From Marvania coccoides (taxonomy: Eukaryota; Chlorophyta; Trebouxiophyceae; Chlorellales; Chlorellaceae), in the NCBI GenBank assembly GCA_963854735.1, contig OY978102.1, positions 558,001-622,000 on the forward strand: a stretch of DNA of 64,000 nucleotides, in the 5' to 3' direction. Below are positions 20,101 through 31,592 of this stretch, in pieces. The position numbers and the translations under genes were made by a program. The notes beneath the pieces were generated by a model that did no database searches, was not told the DNA's origin, and was given only the letters and a program-made list of their open reading frames with translations. Each line of letters begins with the position of its first letter. The first letter of the stretch is position 1.

Positions 20101-22955
20101 TTTTTTAAATCTTTGACCGCCCCCACTCATCATTCGAAGTGGATTGTGCAGACGCAATGGCGCCTAGCTCCTCCGGAAGCCTTCCTTTCGGAGGCCTGGA
20201 TGTGGAAATAGCTGCACGCCTGTCAATATCTTTCGACACAAGCCTTCTCTCGAGCGTTGCGAGTTTTGGGAGCTATATGGCATCGCTATCTCGACCGACG
20301 ACACACCCGGAAGCGCTTAGAATTGGAATTCGCAGCTTAGATATTAGCCTTGGCAATATCACAAATCTGGCGGGCCGAGAAGTTCTCTTTATGCGGATTT
20401 CGCAGCCTGGTGATATGGTGCTATCAGCCTGCTCGCTATTGGACATCACTGCCCGGAACACACGTACAGGCAGTGTCTTTCTTCAGACTTGCTCCAAAGA
20501 GCCTGCTTTCGCATTTAACTCGACCAAACGGCAAGTGACGAGCCTCATTTGTGAAGATTCAATTCAATTCACTAACAGCCCAGCTTATTCTTCAATGCAG
20601 CCCATCATCAACCGATAACAAACTTGAGACGCACATGCATGTCCGCCTGCAAGGTGAGCTTTGAAATAAATCCGTTTACAGTTAAATAAATCTTCTCCGA
20701 CGATGCTTTACTGACAGACAATTTGGGTCAATCAACTTCTCTATAGATTTGGTGCTGATCGAAGACTTTTCATCCGAAACCCCGTTTTGGGCCGACTTTC
20801 TCAGCTTAGGAGGGGAGAGCCAGCCACCCTCCGCCAGCGGCAGCGCACCAGAAGCTTTCAGCATGGACTTCGATGCAAGCAACCTTGTCGTTATGGACAA
20901 CCCTTTGCATCTCTACCCTCGTCCTGCAGCCGGTCTGGTTGTTGATGCCTTGCAAGTCACGCAACGCGGTAGCAATACATCGGCGCAACTGCTTGGCTGC
21001 TCTGCTTTTGTTCGCGGGAGTGCTCTCGATGAGAATTTTCAGCCAACGGGGAATTTGAAAAGCTGGCTGGAGGCGAAGTCGGCTATCTTTTTTGCCTACG
21101 AAGACTCTTTGATCTTTGACCAAAGCATTTCTTTGGAGGAAAATGGTGTCCTTAGGTCATCCATTACGACCCATTTCCTCAACCTCCAATTTTCAAAGGA
21201 ATCGTCGGTGATGCTGAAGGGCCTCCTACTTCACCATTCCCTCGATGACAATGCAAACCACAGTTGCGATGCAGGGGCGATCGAAGAGGAAAACGTGGGG
21301 CGCAGTGCACGCAATGCCTTCGACTGGATTTTGCAGCCTTCCATGTCTTCTGGGTCGCCGGCAGGTAATGAAGAACGGGCGTATCCTTCGAGGATTTTTG
21401 TCTATTTGTGGCTTATATTTTAGCAATCTATTTTTTTTATGTTCTTGCAGGGAGCTGGTTTGGTGAAGATAATAGCAGCTCGCAGCTGTCGTCGGGCCGA
21501 TGGTACGTTGTTGTTGTGAACGTCTAGCAAAGTCATATTCACCACAAATGGCGGGGGTGGTGGTGGTGGTGGGGGGGGGGGGGGGGGGGCTTTCCTCCGA
21601 CCCCTGTGGCGCTGGAATAGACCAGTTTCCCATGCCCAGTATACCATTGCAATATTCACTCTCTACATACATATTCCGTGTTCCTACTGCAGTGCTTCTC
21701 CTGAAGGCGACGGCGTCCTTTTCGCAGAATCTGGCATCATGGCTGCGTACATTGAAGAGTATGTGCCCGAGCCACCGGCATACGAAAGCTATCATGGGTA
21801 AGCTTGGAATTACAAATGAATTTGTGTACCAATAAAGTTCGAATTCGCAGTTCGAATAGCGAGCAGCGTTCGCAAATTATAAATTACTGTGCATTAATTA
21901 TGTAGGTTTAGCTTGGATTTTGGTGGCGAGGCAAAGCCGGGCAACGCAGTGCACTTGAACTTTGGGAAGGTCGTCATTAGCCTAACGGACACGTTTGCTG
22001 TTCCTGGATTAGACACTTTAGAAGGATCTTTTGAAATTCAGATCAACGACGTGCGACTGAATTGGAGCGACTTCTCTTCAGAGCCAATTTCAGAGCTTTC
22101 TCACCATATTGGCGGCTCTGTGGGCAAAGTTTCCATGCGGCACAATATCCACCCATTGTCTGCAATGAGCATGCCTTGGCGGGTGGCTTTGAAATGTCCA
22201 TATCTTGGTCCCGAAGCTCCTGCTTTGAGCTCTGTGGTGGAAGCAGCGAAAAATTCTGGTAGGCTCGAAGAACATGTATTGATAATTAAAAATTTTTAAC
22301 TATAACTTATTAAAGGAAATTCCTTACAAATTTTGCAGATGGACAATTTGAATGGCACGTGCGCGTTAAATTGTCTCCGCTCTCCCTTCAAACTGATCAG
22401 TTCAGTCTGGCGTTCCTCCGCGAGTTCTTTTCCTTCGTCAATCTCGATTCTTGGCAGTTTGTAGATGACGATGATGACGACTTGCTGGCTCCAGCGGCGC
22501 CTACCACTGTCGCTGTTCAGCATGCTCACATTCACGGGTTTCCATTGGTGGTCAGCTACAAGCCATGTCGTATAGACATTGCAGCTTTGAGGCAAGGGAA
22601 TCTGGCCGAAGTACTCAATGTTGTCCCTGAATGGAAGGCGAGCTTGTGGATCAAGGAGTTGAAGCTGGATGGCCTCGAGAGCTTCTCGTCATTGAGCACT
22701 GTAGCTTTCGCTAGGTGGATAGAAGACATAGTCGCCTGTCAAATGCAAAAATTCGCAGTCAACCTCCCTGGCGTTGGCTCTGTATGTCGAGTTGGCAATG
22801 TCGCGCGGAGATTTGTTGCGCTGCCACCATCTGCTTCGCGCAAGGAACTGAAACGGCAGCTCCATCGGGCAGTAGTCTCTCTCGCACGGGCCGTAGCGAG
22901 CGAGAGTCGTGGCTTCCCTCGCGCAATGGCGGAGGCATGGTCATCTAGGCGATGA
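17160..22955 (+). CDS. ATG2: Autophagy-related lipid-transfer protein ATG2
   Basis: ATG2 is a rod-shaped bridge that moves lipids from the ER to the growing autophagosome. Fifteen exons were assembled: 17160-17342, 17447-18352, 18450-18614, 18715-18852, 18934-19093, 19170-19249, 19327-19867, 19968-20042, 20140-20530, 20601-20653, 20747-21364, 21451-21502, 21693-21797, 21906-22258 and 22339-22955, giving 1478 residues. The N-terminal chorein domain reads VLRRLFKVFLKKNLSKYV, DVDQLGVDI and LELRECLLDTTYLN. The C-terminus has the ATG2 CAD-type block: SYKPCRIDIAALRQGNLAEVLN, ELKLDGL, RWIEDIVACQ, and NLPGVGSV leading to VSLARAVASES. Introns 4 and 9 need GC donors. Without the intron-9 GC donor, exon 10 reads into TAA. 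The protein is shorter than land-plant ATG2, mostly through a reduced middle. Confidence 0.88.
21571..21589 (+). repeat. 19-nt guanine homopolymer in an ATG2 intron
   Basis: An uninterrupted run of G on the sense strand lies inside ATG2 intron 12 (21503-21692). It is preceded by a (GGT)n stretch from about 21555. The run could form a G-quadruplex in DNA or pre-mRNA; it may also be a length-variable sequencing artefact. Confidence 0.9.
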
Positions 22956-23910
22956 TAACTCAGCATTTAGTTTTTCTTTCTGTATATATTACTTTTTCTG
23001 TTTTTCCTTTCTCTTTCTAATTATCTGATGTATCATTTCATGCATATGTATTGCGTTGCATTGTATTTCCATTTTGTATCCCCGTCTATTTTGTTAAACC
23101 TGTCGTTCTGATGTATGTAGTAAATCAAGTAATATATTGTAATTTTTTTCTTTACGGGTAAACTCATTATACAAGGATACTGTGAAGAGTTGCGCGTAGT
23201 ATCATTTTGTACAGCTCACCGCCAAATACCTACTTAGCCTAAACCAATAAATAAACTGACAGCGATGTATATAATAAATGTCGCCAACTATATTAACTGC
23301 AAATCGATCGTGGTTTACACGGAAATAAATACTGCATATATTTCTAATACTCGGCCAGCAATGTAATATACGCGTGTGCGCAATTCTTCATTTATCTGCA
23401 CCCTGCTTGTTTATAACAAATGAAAACCAATGCCAATGGTGTTCAGTCAGTAAAAATGACTAAGGTATCTCGAGCTCTCACGTTATATGGAATGTATAAG
23501 AATCGAGGATACTCGGAATATACGAGCGTGAATTGTAAGCAACCCACGTGGCTGGTGTGGGAAGGGATGACGCTCTCAACCAGCAGTTATTTATCCCCGT
23601 AGCGAATTCGTCTTATCATATTTATTTATATTTCGTCGCATGTCGGCTCCATCAGCTGCGGCGTGGCGTCCGCGCACACGTTGCCCTGGCTGTTGTTGAC
23701 GGGATACACGGCAGGAGTGCGGCCGGTGCCCCGTTAAGTCAATGGGGTTTTCTCTTGTTACCCTTCATCATTTCATTTAGCAGTCAAAATGTACATAAAT
23801 TATAATAAAGTCTGGTAATCTTCGATATGTATGATCCAAGCATTTATATATGCGCGCAGATAGTGTAATTAGATTGTTTAATAGGCGCATTGCAATCACC
23901 CATTCAGGCG
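22956..23910. other. 955-bp convergent intergenic region ATG2 / IFRD
   Basis: AT-rich DNA between two convergent stops. It contains the ATG2 3'-UTR and whatever lies beyond the IFRD stop. Short ORFs (for example one of about 60 codons near 23420) have no codon bias or recognisable product. No RNA gene is seen. Confidence 0.4.
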
Positions 23911-25695
23911 TTACATCATCGAGCTTCGATATGCTGCAGACATTTTTCTTTGCTGGCTGCGCTCCTTACTCCGCTCCTTGCTTGCTCCCGAGGCTGGAGA
24001 GCGATAGAGGCGTTTTTCGATCGCAGAAAGCCGCTCTGGCGCCTCCTGCCTCGGCCTGAAGTTGAAGATCTGGTGCAAGAGGGTGTTGGCTAGCAGGTGA
24101 GGTTGGAAGCCTTCGTTCAGAAATGAGCGGAAGGCGTTGAGCTGAATATTCCCAGCCAACGTGTCTACCACCAGCACATCGCCGTGACGAAGCTTCACTT
24201 TTTGCTCTGGGATGTCTCCGCCCTGTGTAATTTGCAAAAAAAAATGTGTTAATAAAAGGAGTTAATTAAATAAAAAGCTTCATTCAAATAATTAGAGGGG
24301 GGGAAATAGTACTCGCCTCCAGGATCGATGCCAGCTCCCTAAATGTGCTGCGTAACACCACCCTTTCCTTCTTGCTGCGCCGTGTCTCGTCTCCTCTATT
24401 TTTTGCGAGGTCTTGCATGCGGGCCACAATGTCTTCCAGCCGCTCCACCGTCACGCCGGGCCGCTGCTGCTGCTCCTCCTCCTCCTCCGAGCCCTCCTCC
24501 TCCCCTTCTACGGGCCCAGACTCGGGCAGAGTCGATAGGTCGCAGGTGTCGTAGATGACGGCCACAGCCTCCCCAGCTGCAGCCCTGACATCGACGTTGT
24601 CGCTGTGCAATAGCTGGGCCAGCATTTTCAGATGGTCTTCCACAAACTCTGTTCCGCCCAGCTTCCAAGCAGGGACCGTCGTGAAAAGAAGTGTCCACCC
24701 CCTGAGAGCTGCAGCTTGAACATCTGGAGTGCCTGCACATGTGTAAAAAATAAACTAAACTAAAACTAAAACTAAAAACTAAAAAACTATTTGCCGTTGG
24801 TATCAATCATTATCAATGGCAATTGGCACTCGTCCCCCCCCTCTGGCATGTAGGGATGAGATTTTGCTATGTACTTACCCTTGGTGAATGCTTTCTTCAA
24901 AATGTTCATGGTTTCAAGCGTTTCTTCCGGCCCTGTGGCCGCCACAAAGCACATCATGCTGAGCGCCTCGATGGCAACCACCTTGACCTCAGAGCCCCCC
25001 TTGCCGGCAGAGCCCTTGAGAATAACCGGCTCCATGGCAGACAAAGCGTCACTGAAAATTTCCTCGGTGGCGGATGAGACCCCAAGGGTCATCACGTGCA
25101 GCCCTGAGAGAAAATTTAAAGCAACGGTGAGCGCTCACATGTCTCAAGCTTATTTCGACAAAACTTAGTATAAATTGATTCCAATAATCGTTTAAATCAT
25201 ATCAGTCAACGCACCCATCCCTCGTGCAGCTAAAGCAGCCTCGGTGGGGCCACCGCGTTTGAAGCACCCCAGAAACAGCCGGGAGAGCGTCTCCTGCTTG
25301 AATGTGCACTCCTCAAACTGCCATTGCGAGGTGAGTAGGCGGACAAGCCTCTGCAGCCCGCTTTCACGGGTGGTGGCTCGCTTTTCGTACAGCATCTCGA
25401 TGGCAACCCCAAACTCATCCTCTTCCTCGTCGCTGTAGAATCCGGCCAAATCCTCAGTCGCTGAGCTGCGTCCGCAGATTGAAATCGTGGACAGCGAGCC
25501 TCTGTCATCGCCGTCCTCGGCTTCTGAGCCGCCACCGCGAGATTTTCCTGCACAGGGACACACGTGTTGTGAGTGAAAAATGTAGAACGGGGGATGAGGC
25601 GTCCGCTGCATTGGTGCAGCAAGATTGAGATCGCCCTGCCTCCTTGGCTTCCATACAACTATACTATAAGTTGCAAAATACTTACTGCGCCCCAT
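23911..25695 (-). CDS. Interferon-related developmental regulator (IFRD) family protein
   Basis: IFRD proteins are HEAT/ARM-like; in animals IFRD1/2 are transcriptional co-regulators and IFRD2 also binds idle ribosomes. Five exons, 25695-25686, 25547-25215, 25103-24879, 24732-24317 and 24222-23911, give 431 residues. The first coding exon is only 10 nt (MGR plus one base), giving the family-like start MGRRKSRGGGSEAEDGD. Conserved features include an N-terminal acidic Ser/Asp-rich part, LYEKRATTRESGLQRLVRLL, the helical repeats, KKERVVLRSTFRELASILE and the C-terminal RHGDVLVVDTLAGNIQLNAFRSFL. Intron 4 needs a GC donor (AG|GCGAGT); the overlapping GT loses frame. The role in algae is unknown. 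The protein ends in a Lys/Arg/Ser-rich tail. Confidence 0.88.
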
Positions 25696-26114
25696 TCTGC
25701 CCTCTTCTTCGAGCTTCCGGAAAAAAAATGTTTTATTAATGAGAAATTGGAGGAAATTCCGGCACACCCGATGTCGCACGTTTTCAAACTGTCACTTTGT
25801 TATTTTATATCCACCAAACTAATTATTAGATTGTGAATATATACCGCCAGTGGTCAGCGCCGCCCTCCAACAATGACAAACTTTGCCAGGTGGCATGTAG
25901 CATCTACTTGGGCCTTCTTACCGATTCGCTAATCAGTTTTCTGAGCGAGCATTGTTACATGTAAAAACTGGCGTCTGCAACCTCGGCATAAAAAAAAAAG
26001 GGGGGCAGGATTTGGCGTCGCAAACTCTCTCCTGTACTGCAGAGCCATCCTCAATATCCTTTACTGCCCATTTCCATGTTGCAGGGCATTCGCTTTTCAG
26101 CCACACCTCTTCAG
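25696..26114. other. Intergenic region: IFRD promoter and TRAP-alpha 3' end
   Basis: AT-rich DNA between the TRAP-alpha stop and the IFRD start, both on the minus strand. It should hold the IFRD promoter. A short G/A-rich patch lies at 25989-26008. No ORF with coding character. Confidence 0.4.
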
Positions 26115-27089
26115 TCAACCCTGCTTCTTCGCTGCTGCCTTCTTCGCCTTGTCCGCAACTGTTCCCTTCAGCCACTCCGACTTGTCGCTTGCCCCGCTGC
26201 TCGGCGCCACCGCAGTCTTCTTGCGAGGCTTCTTAATCCAGCCCTTGCCCTTGGCCAGGGTCACAAGGCCGTACGCTGCACAAACGGAAGATTTTGGTCA
26301 AAGGTTTTGATACAAATGGCAGCGACATGTAATATTATTTTTCAGTGCACAATTTTTTTGTACCCAACGCAGAAGTAACGTACCAGCAGCAGCAAGGCAC
26401 GCGGCAAGAATGAGATACAGGCCTATGAGCTCCATATCCACGAGCTTTGTCGTCTCAATCACGCTGATGGTCTCGTTAAAGAGCAGCGCGCCATCGTATT
26501 TTTCACCCGTGCTGAAAAACATGTTGATGCGCAGCACAAAGTCGCGAGCAGGGATGTTGGCAGGGAACGGCATGCCGTACTCCACAACGACCTCCGCTCC
26601 AGGGGCCAGCTCGGGTGTGTAAAAAGCCTGCAATCAAAGTGAAAATGAGGCGGTGAACACGAGAACGTGCGAGAGGGGGAAACCAGCCAGGCGAAGCCGA
26701 AAACGCGGTCCCGCCACTCGAAAATGACCATACCGCTCCGGTGAAGTTGTAGATGCTGCCGTCGGGGTTGTGCACGAGCGCAAGCGAGCCCACAGCACCA
26801 GTGAGGTTGAAGCTGGTGGGGCTGGGGTTTCGCACGCCAATGATCGCCCTGGCCAGCTTGCCGGGCAGAAACTCAAGGCTGGGATGATCTGGGAACCATG
26901 TCTTGGTCTCCAAAGGCGATGCCTCGCAGGCAACTGCACGCATCAAAATCAAAATCCATCAAACTTGATCATGATTTTTTTAGCGGAGATGCATCTATTA
27001 GAAAGCCGATCGACAATATCGGCATGTTTCCACGTACCCAGAGCGCCTAGAAAGAGGCACAGCGCAAGCTGCAACTTCCAGCCTCCCAT
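26115..27089 (-). CDS. SSR1: Translocon-associated protein subunit alpha (TRAP-alpha/SSR1)
   Basis: TRAP-alpha is an ER membrane protein beside the Sec61 channel that assists insertion of secretory proteins. Four exons, 27089-27038, 26933-26734, 26627-26384 and 26275-26115, give 218 residues. A cleavable signal peptide (GGWKLQLALCLFLGALVACEA) leads into a lumenal beta domain. That domain contains FLPGKLARAIIGVRNPS, the N-glycosylation sites NLT and NFT, YTPELAPGAEVVVEYGMPFPAN and RDFVLRINMFF. One membrane helix follows (LIGLYLILAACLAAAAYGLV), then a basic cytosolic tail with KKPRKK. The order and length match the family. All introns are GT-AG. Confidence 0.92.
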
Positions 27090-27875
27090 TATTTCCAGGA
27101 TGTGCGGGTTTCAAATGAAGAGACTGGCCTTCTCGACTTCAGCTGAAGTCCATAAATAAATCTCACCCCAGCCACCGCGGTCAGCGTCTTTATTCGATCG
27201 AAGGTGTTCCCCGAAGAAGCTGGGTGGAAAGCACATTTCAAAGAGCCAACTGATGAAAAAAAGGAGGGCTGCTGACCTCGGACTGGTGCCTGGGATCGTT
27301 AAAGGTGCGGGTGGGATCCGGGGGCAGAGCGCCGAGAGCGACTTGCGTCATGCTGTGGGACATGCAGTCGAACCGCACCGTTGCATCTTTTCCTGGCTTT
27401 CTAGGTCTGCCAAAGGCTTTGGAAAAGATGCATGGGGACCTATTTAGGCGCTTGCTTGTTTGCCAAGAAGTAATAGGACGCACGCCTTTTGGCTTCCAGT
27501 CGTGAAGATTAAAGTTTCTTGATTGAGCAAGGAACAAACCCGCGCTGCCTTCTCAACACTCCCTACCAATCTCTCTCTACCTATGATTTCTAAAACACAC
27601 AAAATTTACACAAATAACACAAAATTGACCAAATTTCTTGGCTGCATATAAGCAGCAGCGGGTTGTACAGCATGCTGATGACGGTGCAAAATGAAAAAGA
27701 GGAAAAAAAGATGAAAAGAAGGAGGCTGTGCGTTGAGTAATTTTAGGTTCATTAAGTTCTTCGAACCAAAAGAAAGAAGAAGGAAGAAAACATAAAAATG
27801 GGAAGTAAACTAAATTATGAATCATTTCATATCTACAAGCGGGGAACCAGTCCGCTGGAGGAGGGGACCTCGGAG
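27090..27875. other. 786-bp intergenic region between TRAP-alpha and the Mpv17-family gene
   Basis: This holds the TRAP-alpha promoter and the 3'-UTR of the Mpv17-family gene, both on the minus strand. Around 27250-27510 the DNA is GC-rich and open in more than one frame; a plus-strand ORF there (ending FRRLLVCQEVIGRTPFGFQS) starts from no well-placed exon. It could be a short real gene or a residual copy, but I see no supporting family. Confidence 0.35.
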
Positions 27876-29173
27876 CTAGCTTCGCTCCCGCTTCGCTGCT
27901 GCCTCCCCAACAGGCACCGGCGCGGCTGCGTATACATCAGCTGGAGTCATCGTTACTCGCTCCCCCGTAGAGCTCTCGAACACAATCTGATTTTGCACTT
28001 CAATGCCTCGAATGATCTCTTCGACGGGGTCGCCTCCCTCGCCGTCGGCTCCTGGCAGAGCGCACGCCACCCAGGTGGGCGCCCCGTTCTCCCCGGCAGC
28101 CGCATCCATCTTGTCCCGCTGCTGTTGCCCGTACACACTCAAAATTGACACCCACACCAGCTCCACCGCGTCCACAAACAGCAGGCGGTGCTGCACAGGG
28201 ATGACGCCGTACGTAAACAGGTGTACCATCGGCCACAACCGCCACCCCGCCTTCAGCAGGTCCCACCACGTGGACTTCACCGTGGTGGCGATCACCGAGG
28301 GGGACTCCATCTTGAGCACCCCCAGAAGCACGTAGTAGGTGGAGTTCCAGAAGATGCTCCAGGCGGTCTGGTCGATGCCAACCTTGGCCAGGGGGGCCAA
28401 CCAACTGTCGTGGGGGATCTGCAGTAGGAAAAAAAATGATATTTTGAGCTGGGGGATGAAAAACAACAGAACAGAAACATATTACAATATTGAAGTTTCT
28501 CTCTTACCAGAGTCTGTTGAGCAAAGCCATGATCCAACGCAACGTAGTAGAGGTGGCTGAGGGGGCCGTGGGCCAGCAGGCCGCAGAGACCACTGCGCAC
28601 AATGCGCCCACGGTCCCACTCCGAAATGTCGCGGCCCTCGTAGGTCTGGGCAATCAAGTCGCCAAGGCTGTACACGGCTCCGGAAATCACAGCCTGCGAG
28701 GAAACACGGGAGTGATTTAATATATATAATCAAATGATAAACATGTGGCGGGGACATGAATAAATAAATAAATTTATTACGAATGAAGCCCCTACCTTGG
28801 TCTCGATGGGGTTGGCAGCCACCGCCTCTTGGTATGCCTCCCACGGGTTGGGGTGCGCGTGGAGGGCTGCAAAAACTGCGACACCAGCAACAGCGCCGAG
28901 AACGCCGATATTTAGCCAGCGGTCGAAGTTCTCCCCAGCAAAGCCAGAAAGCGGGGGCCCGAGAGAAGCGGGCTCGGGATTTTTCTGAAAGAACGCCCGC
29001 GCTTCCACCAGCCTTCCGGAAGACTGCTGCTTCGCTAAACCAGGGCCTGTCGATGATTGAGAAGGCCTCTCCCCTCCAGAGACTGCTGCGGTGGCCAGTC
29101 GGCGAGAATTTCGGCGACTTGTTGCGAAACGGGACGCAAATGCGGGCGGAGGGCTGGTAAGGATGCTAGACAT
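27876..29173 (-). CDS. Mpv17/PMP22-family membrane protein, probably plastid or mitochondrial
   Basis: Mpv17/PMP22 proteins are four-helix channels of peroxisomal, mitochondrial or plastid membranes. Three exons, 29173-28796, 28693-28508 and 28418-27876, give 368 residues. The N-terminal 75 residues are a long Ser/Arg/Ala-rich presequence (SSILTSPPPAFASRFATSRR). The core holds AVISGAVYSLGDLIAQTYEGRD, GPLSHLYYVALD, then VGIDQTAWSIFWNSTYY, and the family signature WDLLKAGWRLWPMVHLFTYGVIPVQHRLLFVDAVELVWVSILS. A 70-residue acidic, Ala-rich tail follows. That tail and the long presequence are outside the usual ~200-residue family size. The presequence argues for an organelle other than the peroxisome. 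Confidence 0.88.
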
Positions 29174-30100
29174 CACACTTCACGCGACCGCAATGGTATT
29201 TGGTGGATATTGTTGACGATTCCGCTTGCACGAGCCCCCACACAGAGTGGTTTGGCCGTTTCAAGCACGAAGCTTGAATCCTTGTCCAGCAGAGGATGTG
29301 GTGGGTGTTTTGTCCTCCTTTTATCTGAAATCTTTTCTTTTCATGATTCAAAAAGAGAGGAATGACTTTGCAGGCAAGAGTGGGCCACACAATTGTTGTA
29401 GTTGTTGGGTCCACAAATTTTAATGGGGGTTTCGGCCTGTGGATGGAGCAGTGGCGGCGCAAGTACTGCCGGCAGGGGGCAGGGCAGTGAGGCGGCGCGG
29501 CGTAAATAAAAGGCACAAAGCCCCGGTTCCAGGGTTTTCTATCAAAAGGCACAATTGTTCGGACACCACCATTTAAGTTGATTTAGGTTGCAACTCGTGG
29601 GTTTTCCAGGATTTTTCCGCGGGTGCGTTTCGGGAATAAAAGGGGAGAATAGAGCCTGCAGGATGTTTTTATTTAATTGTGCCTGGATATCCCCCATGCA
29701 TGCAGGATCAAGCCGCAATCAAATGTGACCATTTGATTCCATGCAACCAGTGAGCTCCATACCAAGGGCCTGTTTACGCCATAGCCCCGACGCCGGGCTC
29801 ATCGGGCTCTTAGAATAGCATGAAGAGTACCTTCTTCCTTCCTTCCTTATATTTCGTTCTTTTTACAAAGCAGGGGAGAGAAAGGATTGCACGGAAGGCG
29901 GCGGTGGGAAGGAAAGCAATGAAAATATTCTTACTTATACTTATTTGAACAAAAAAAACTCAGCGGATAAAAAAAAGAAAACAAAAGAATGAGGCATTAT
30001 AAAGTATTGAAAATGTAAAATAGGTAAAAAGGGAGGTGAAAATTGGCTGGGGTATGCCGTACAAAAACTGCTGCTGCTTGCTGCTTTCCAAGGTCCTCTC
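29174..30100. other. 927-bp intergenic region between the Mpv17-family and PlsC genes
   Basis: This is AT-rich with GC patches and holds the Mpv17-family promoter and the 3'-UTR of the acyltransferase gene. A minus-strand ORF of 128 codons near 29166-29552 has no recognisable domain and lacks bias. I see no convincing feature. Confidence 0.35.
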
Positions 30101-31376
30101 TCAATCAGCTTTCTTGCCATCGGCGCTCGATGAGCCTGCAATGCGAGGCGACTGAATCGCTTGGCGCATCATGTTGCGATGCACGGTGAGCGCGTCCACT
30201 GGCTGCGAGTAAACGTAGAAAGCTGCTGCCAAATACATAAAAAAAGCCACCGCAACGGGAATCTGCAGCGGGCCAGGAAACAGCCCCAACACCCAGCGGG
30301 TAAACCGGAACGTCTGCCACGTAGTCCACGCTGCCGCCACTAGGTTGAGAACTGCCAACAGAAACATCCCCACCCGAATGTCCATCGGGTAGTCAAAGTC
30401 CGGCTCGGCCTCGGGCAGCACCGGCAGGCCCTTCCAGTCGGCGCCAAACACCTCGTTCCACTCCGCATCCCACGATGCCTGCACCCTTTCCATGAAAGGC
30501 TCGAAATCTGCGTATTCAGACGGGCGAATGACTTCGGAGAACCCGACGGCCACAGTCTGACGGAAGCGTGCCGTGCGGTGCTTTTCCGACAGAATGGCTT
30601 CCTTATTGGCGCCGATAACGATCTGTACGGGCATGCTACGGGTGTAGGCGTACTTGAGCATGCCGCGCTTGAGGGGGAGAGACACCCCGTCTGTGCTGCG
30701 GTGTCCCTCAGGGTACACTGCCAGCGCAGGCTGGGGGCTCGCTGCCAGCTGGGTGTCGATCCAGCGGTTGAAGCCGACTTTGTCAGCGATGGTGCCGCGC
30801 TTGAACAGGATGACGCAGCGGATGGCCCGAATGGCGGTCATGAAAAGCGGGAATACCAGCACCACTGCCCGGCGGCTCATGAAGAGAGAACGGCCCTCGG
30901 TGACGTACTGGTCCACCATGAAATCTGCCCAGCTGCGATGGTTGCACTGCGATACAACTTTTCCAGGTCAGAAAAGCCCTCTAAATAAAATCAAATTTCA
31001 AACCGCGGCGGTAAAATAGGCTCACCAGGTACATGCAGCCTTCCCTGAAGAGCTCCCGAGTGCCCACTTTCAGCACAGTGAACTTGTGGATCTCCTTCAT
31101 GCCCTTGGACCTGAAAGCAGCGGAATAGGAGCGAAATTGAGAAGAGGTGTGATTGTCCAATCCAAGATCAGTTTGTTGGAGGGTTGCGCGGCTTCAGGTG
31201 CTATGTGCACAGCTGCCCACCCACCATGCCAGCACATCGTTCCTCTTTTTCCTAAAGTTCAGCCATTTCACTTGGTAATTGATAGCCAAGATGGCGACGG
31301 ACCACCAAAGGCAGCCCACGGAGAACAGGAACGTGGGCCATCTAAGGGCAGAGGCCAGGGCACTTGGGAGGCCCAT
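30101..31376 (-). CDS. PlsC-type 1-acyl-glycerol-3-phosphate acyltransferase family protein
   Basis: The family transfers acyl groups to lysophosphatidate or related lysolipids in glycerolipid synthesis. Three exons, 31376-31225, 31110-31026 and 30946-30101, give 360 residues. An N-terminal membrane segment (TFLFSVGCLWWSVAILAI) precedes the acyltransferase domain. Block I, NHRSWADF, contains the catalytic H-x4-D; block III is VYPEGHRS. MLKYAYTRSMPVQIVIGANKEAIL is the usual block IV region. Two C-terminal hydrophobic segments are seen (MFLLAVLNLVAAAWTTW and IPVAVAFFMYLAAAFYVY). The first donor was placed at GCATG|gtggg because only this keeps frame into SKGMKEIHKF. Substrate and compartment (ER most likely) are inferred. 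Confidence 0.87.
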
Positions 31377-31592
31377 CCTCGATCGCTAATTGAAATAAAA
31401 ATGATCGCACAGCGCCCTCTCGATACAAAAGACTTAAATTAATGCGTGAAGCCCAGCTTCTGCTTGTTCAAATAAAAAATTAAAATCTAATTTTAAATTC
31501 TGAGCATTGAAGAAGACGCTGAGGCTTGAGAGGAGCGCACCTACTCTACCAATCTATAATATATATAATTTTGTTTTTGTTTTTGGTTCAAG
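31377..31592. promoter_or_regulatory. Divergent promoter PlsC acyltransferase / Tim10
   Basis: About 216 bp of AT-rich DNA between divergent start codons. It includes a (TA)-rich stretch near 31555-31565. It must serve both genes. Confidence 0.45.

Noticed and set aside
20531..20616. ATG2 exon 9 read on with a GT donor at 20534
   Set aside because: That join places exon 10 in a frame with TAA after six codons; the GC donor at 20531 keeps the frame.
23420..23602. 60-codon ORF between ATG2 and IFRD
   Set aside because: Composition matches AT-rich spacer and no homology is recognisable.
27253..27537. GC-rich open frames in the TRAP-alpha upstream region
   Set aside because: Frames are open on both strands but no start, splice structure or family supports any of them. 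Kept as a note in the intergenic entry.
29166..29552. 128-codon minus-strand ORF beside the Mpv17-family gene
   Set aside because: No domain, poor codon use and no splice support; it overlaps the likely promoter.
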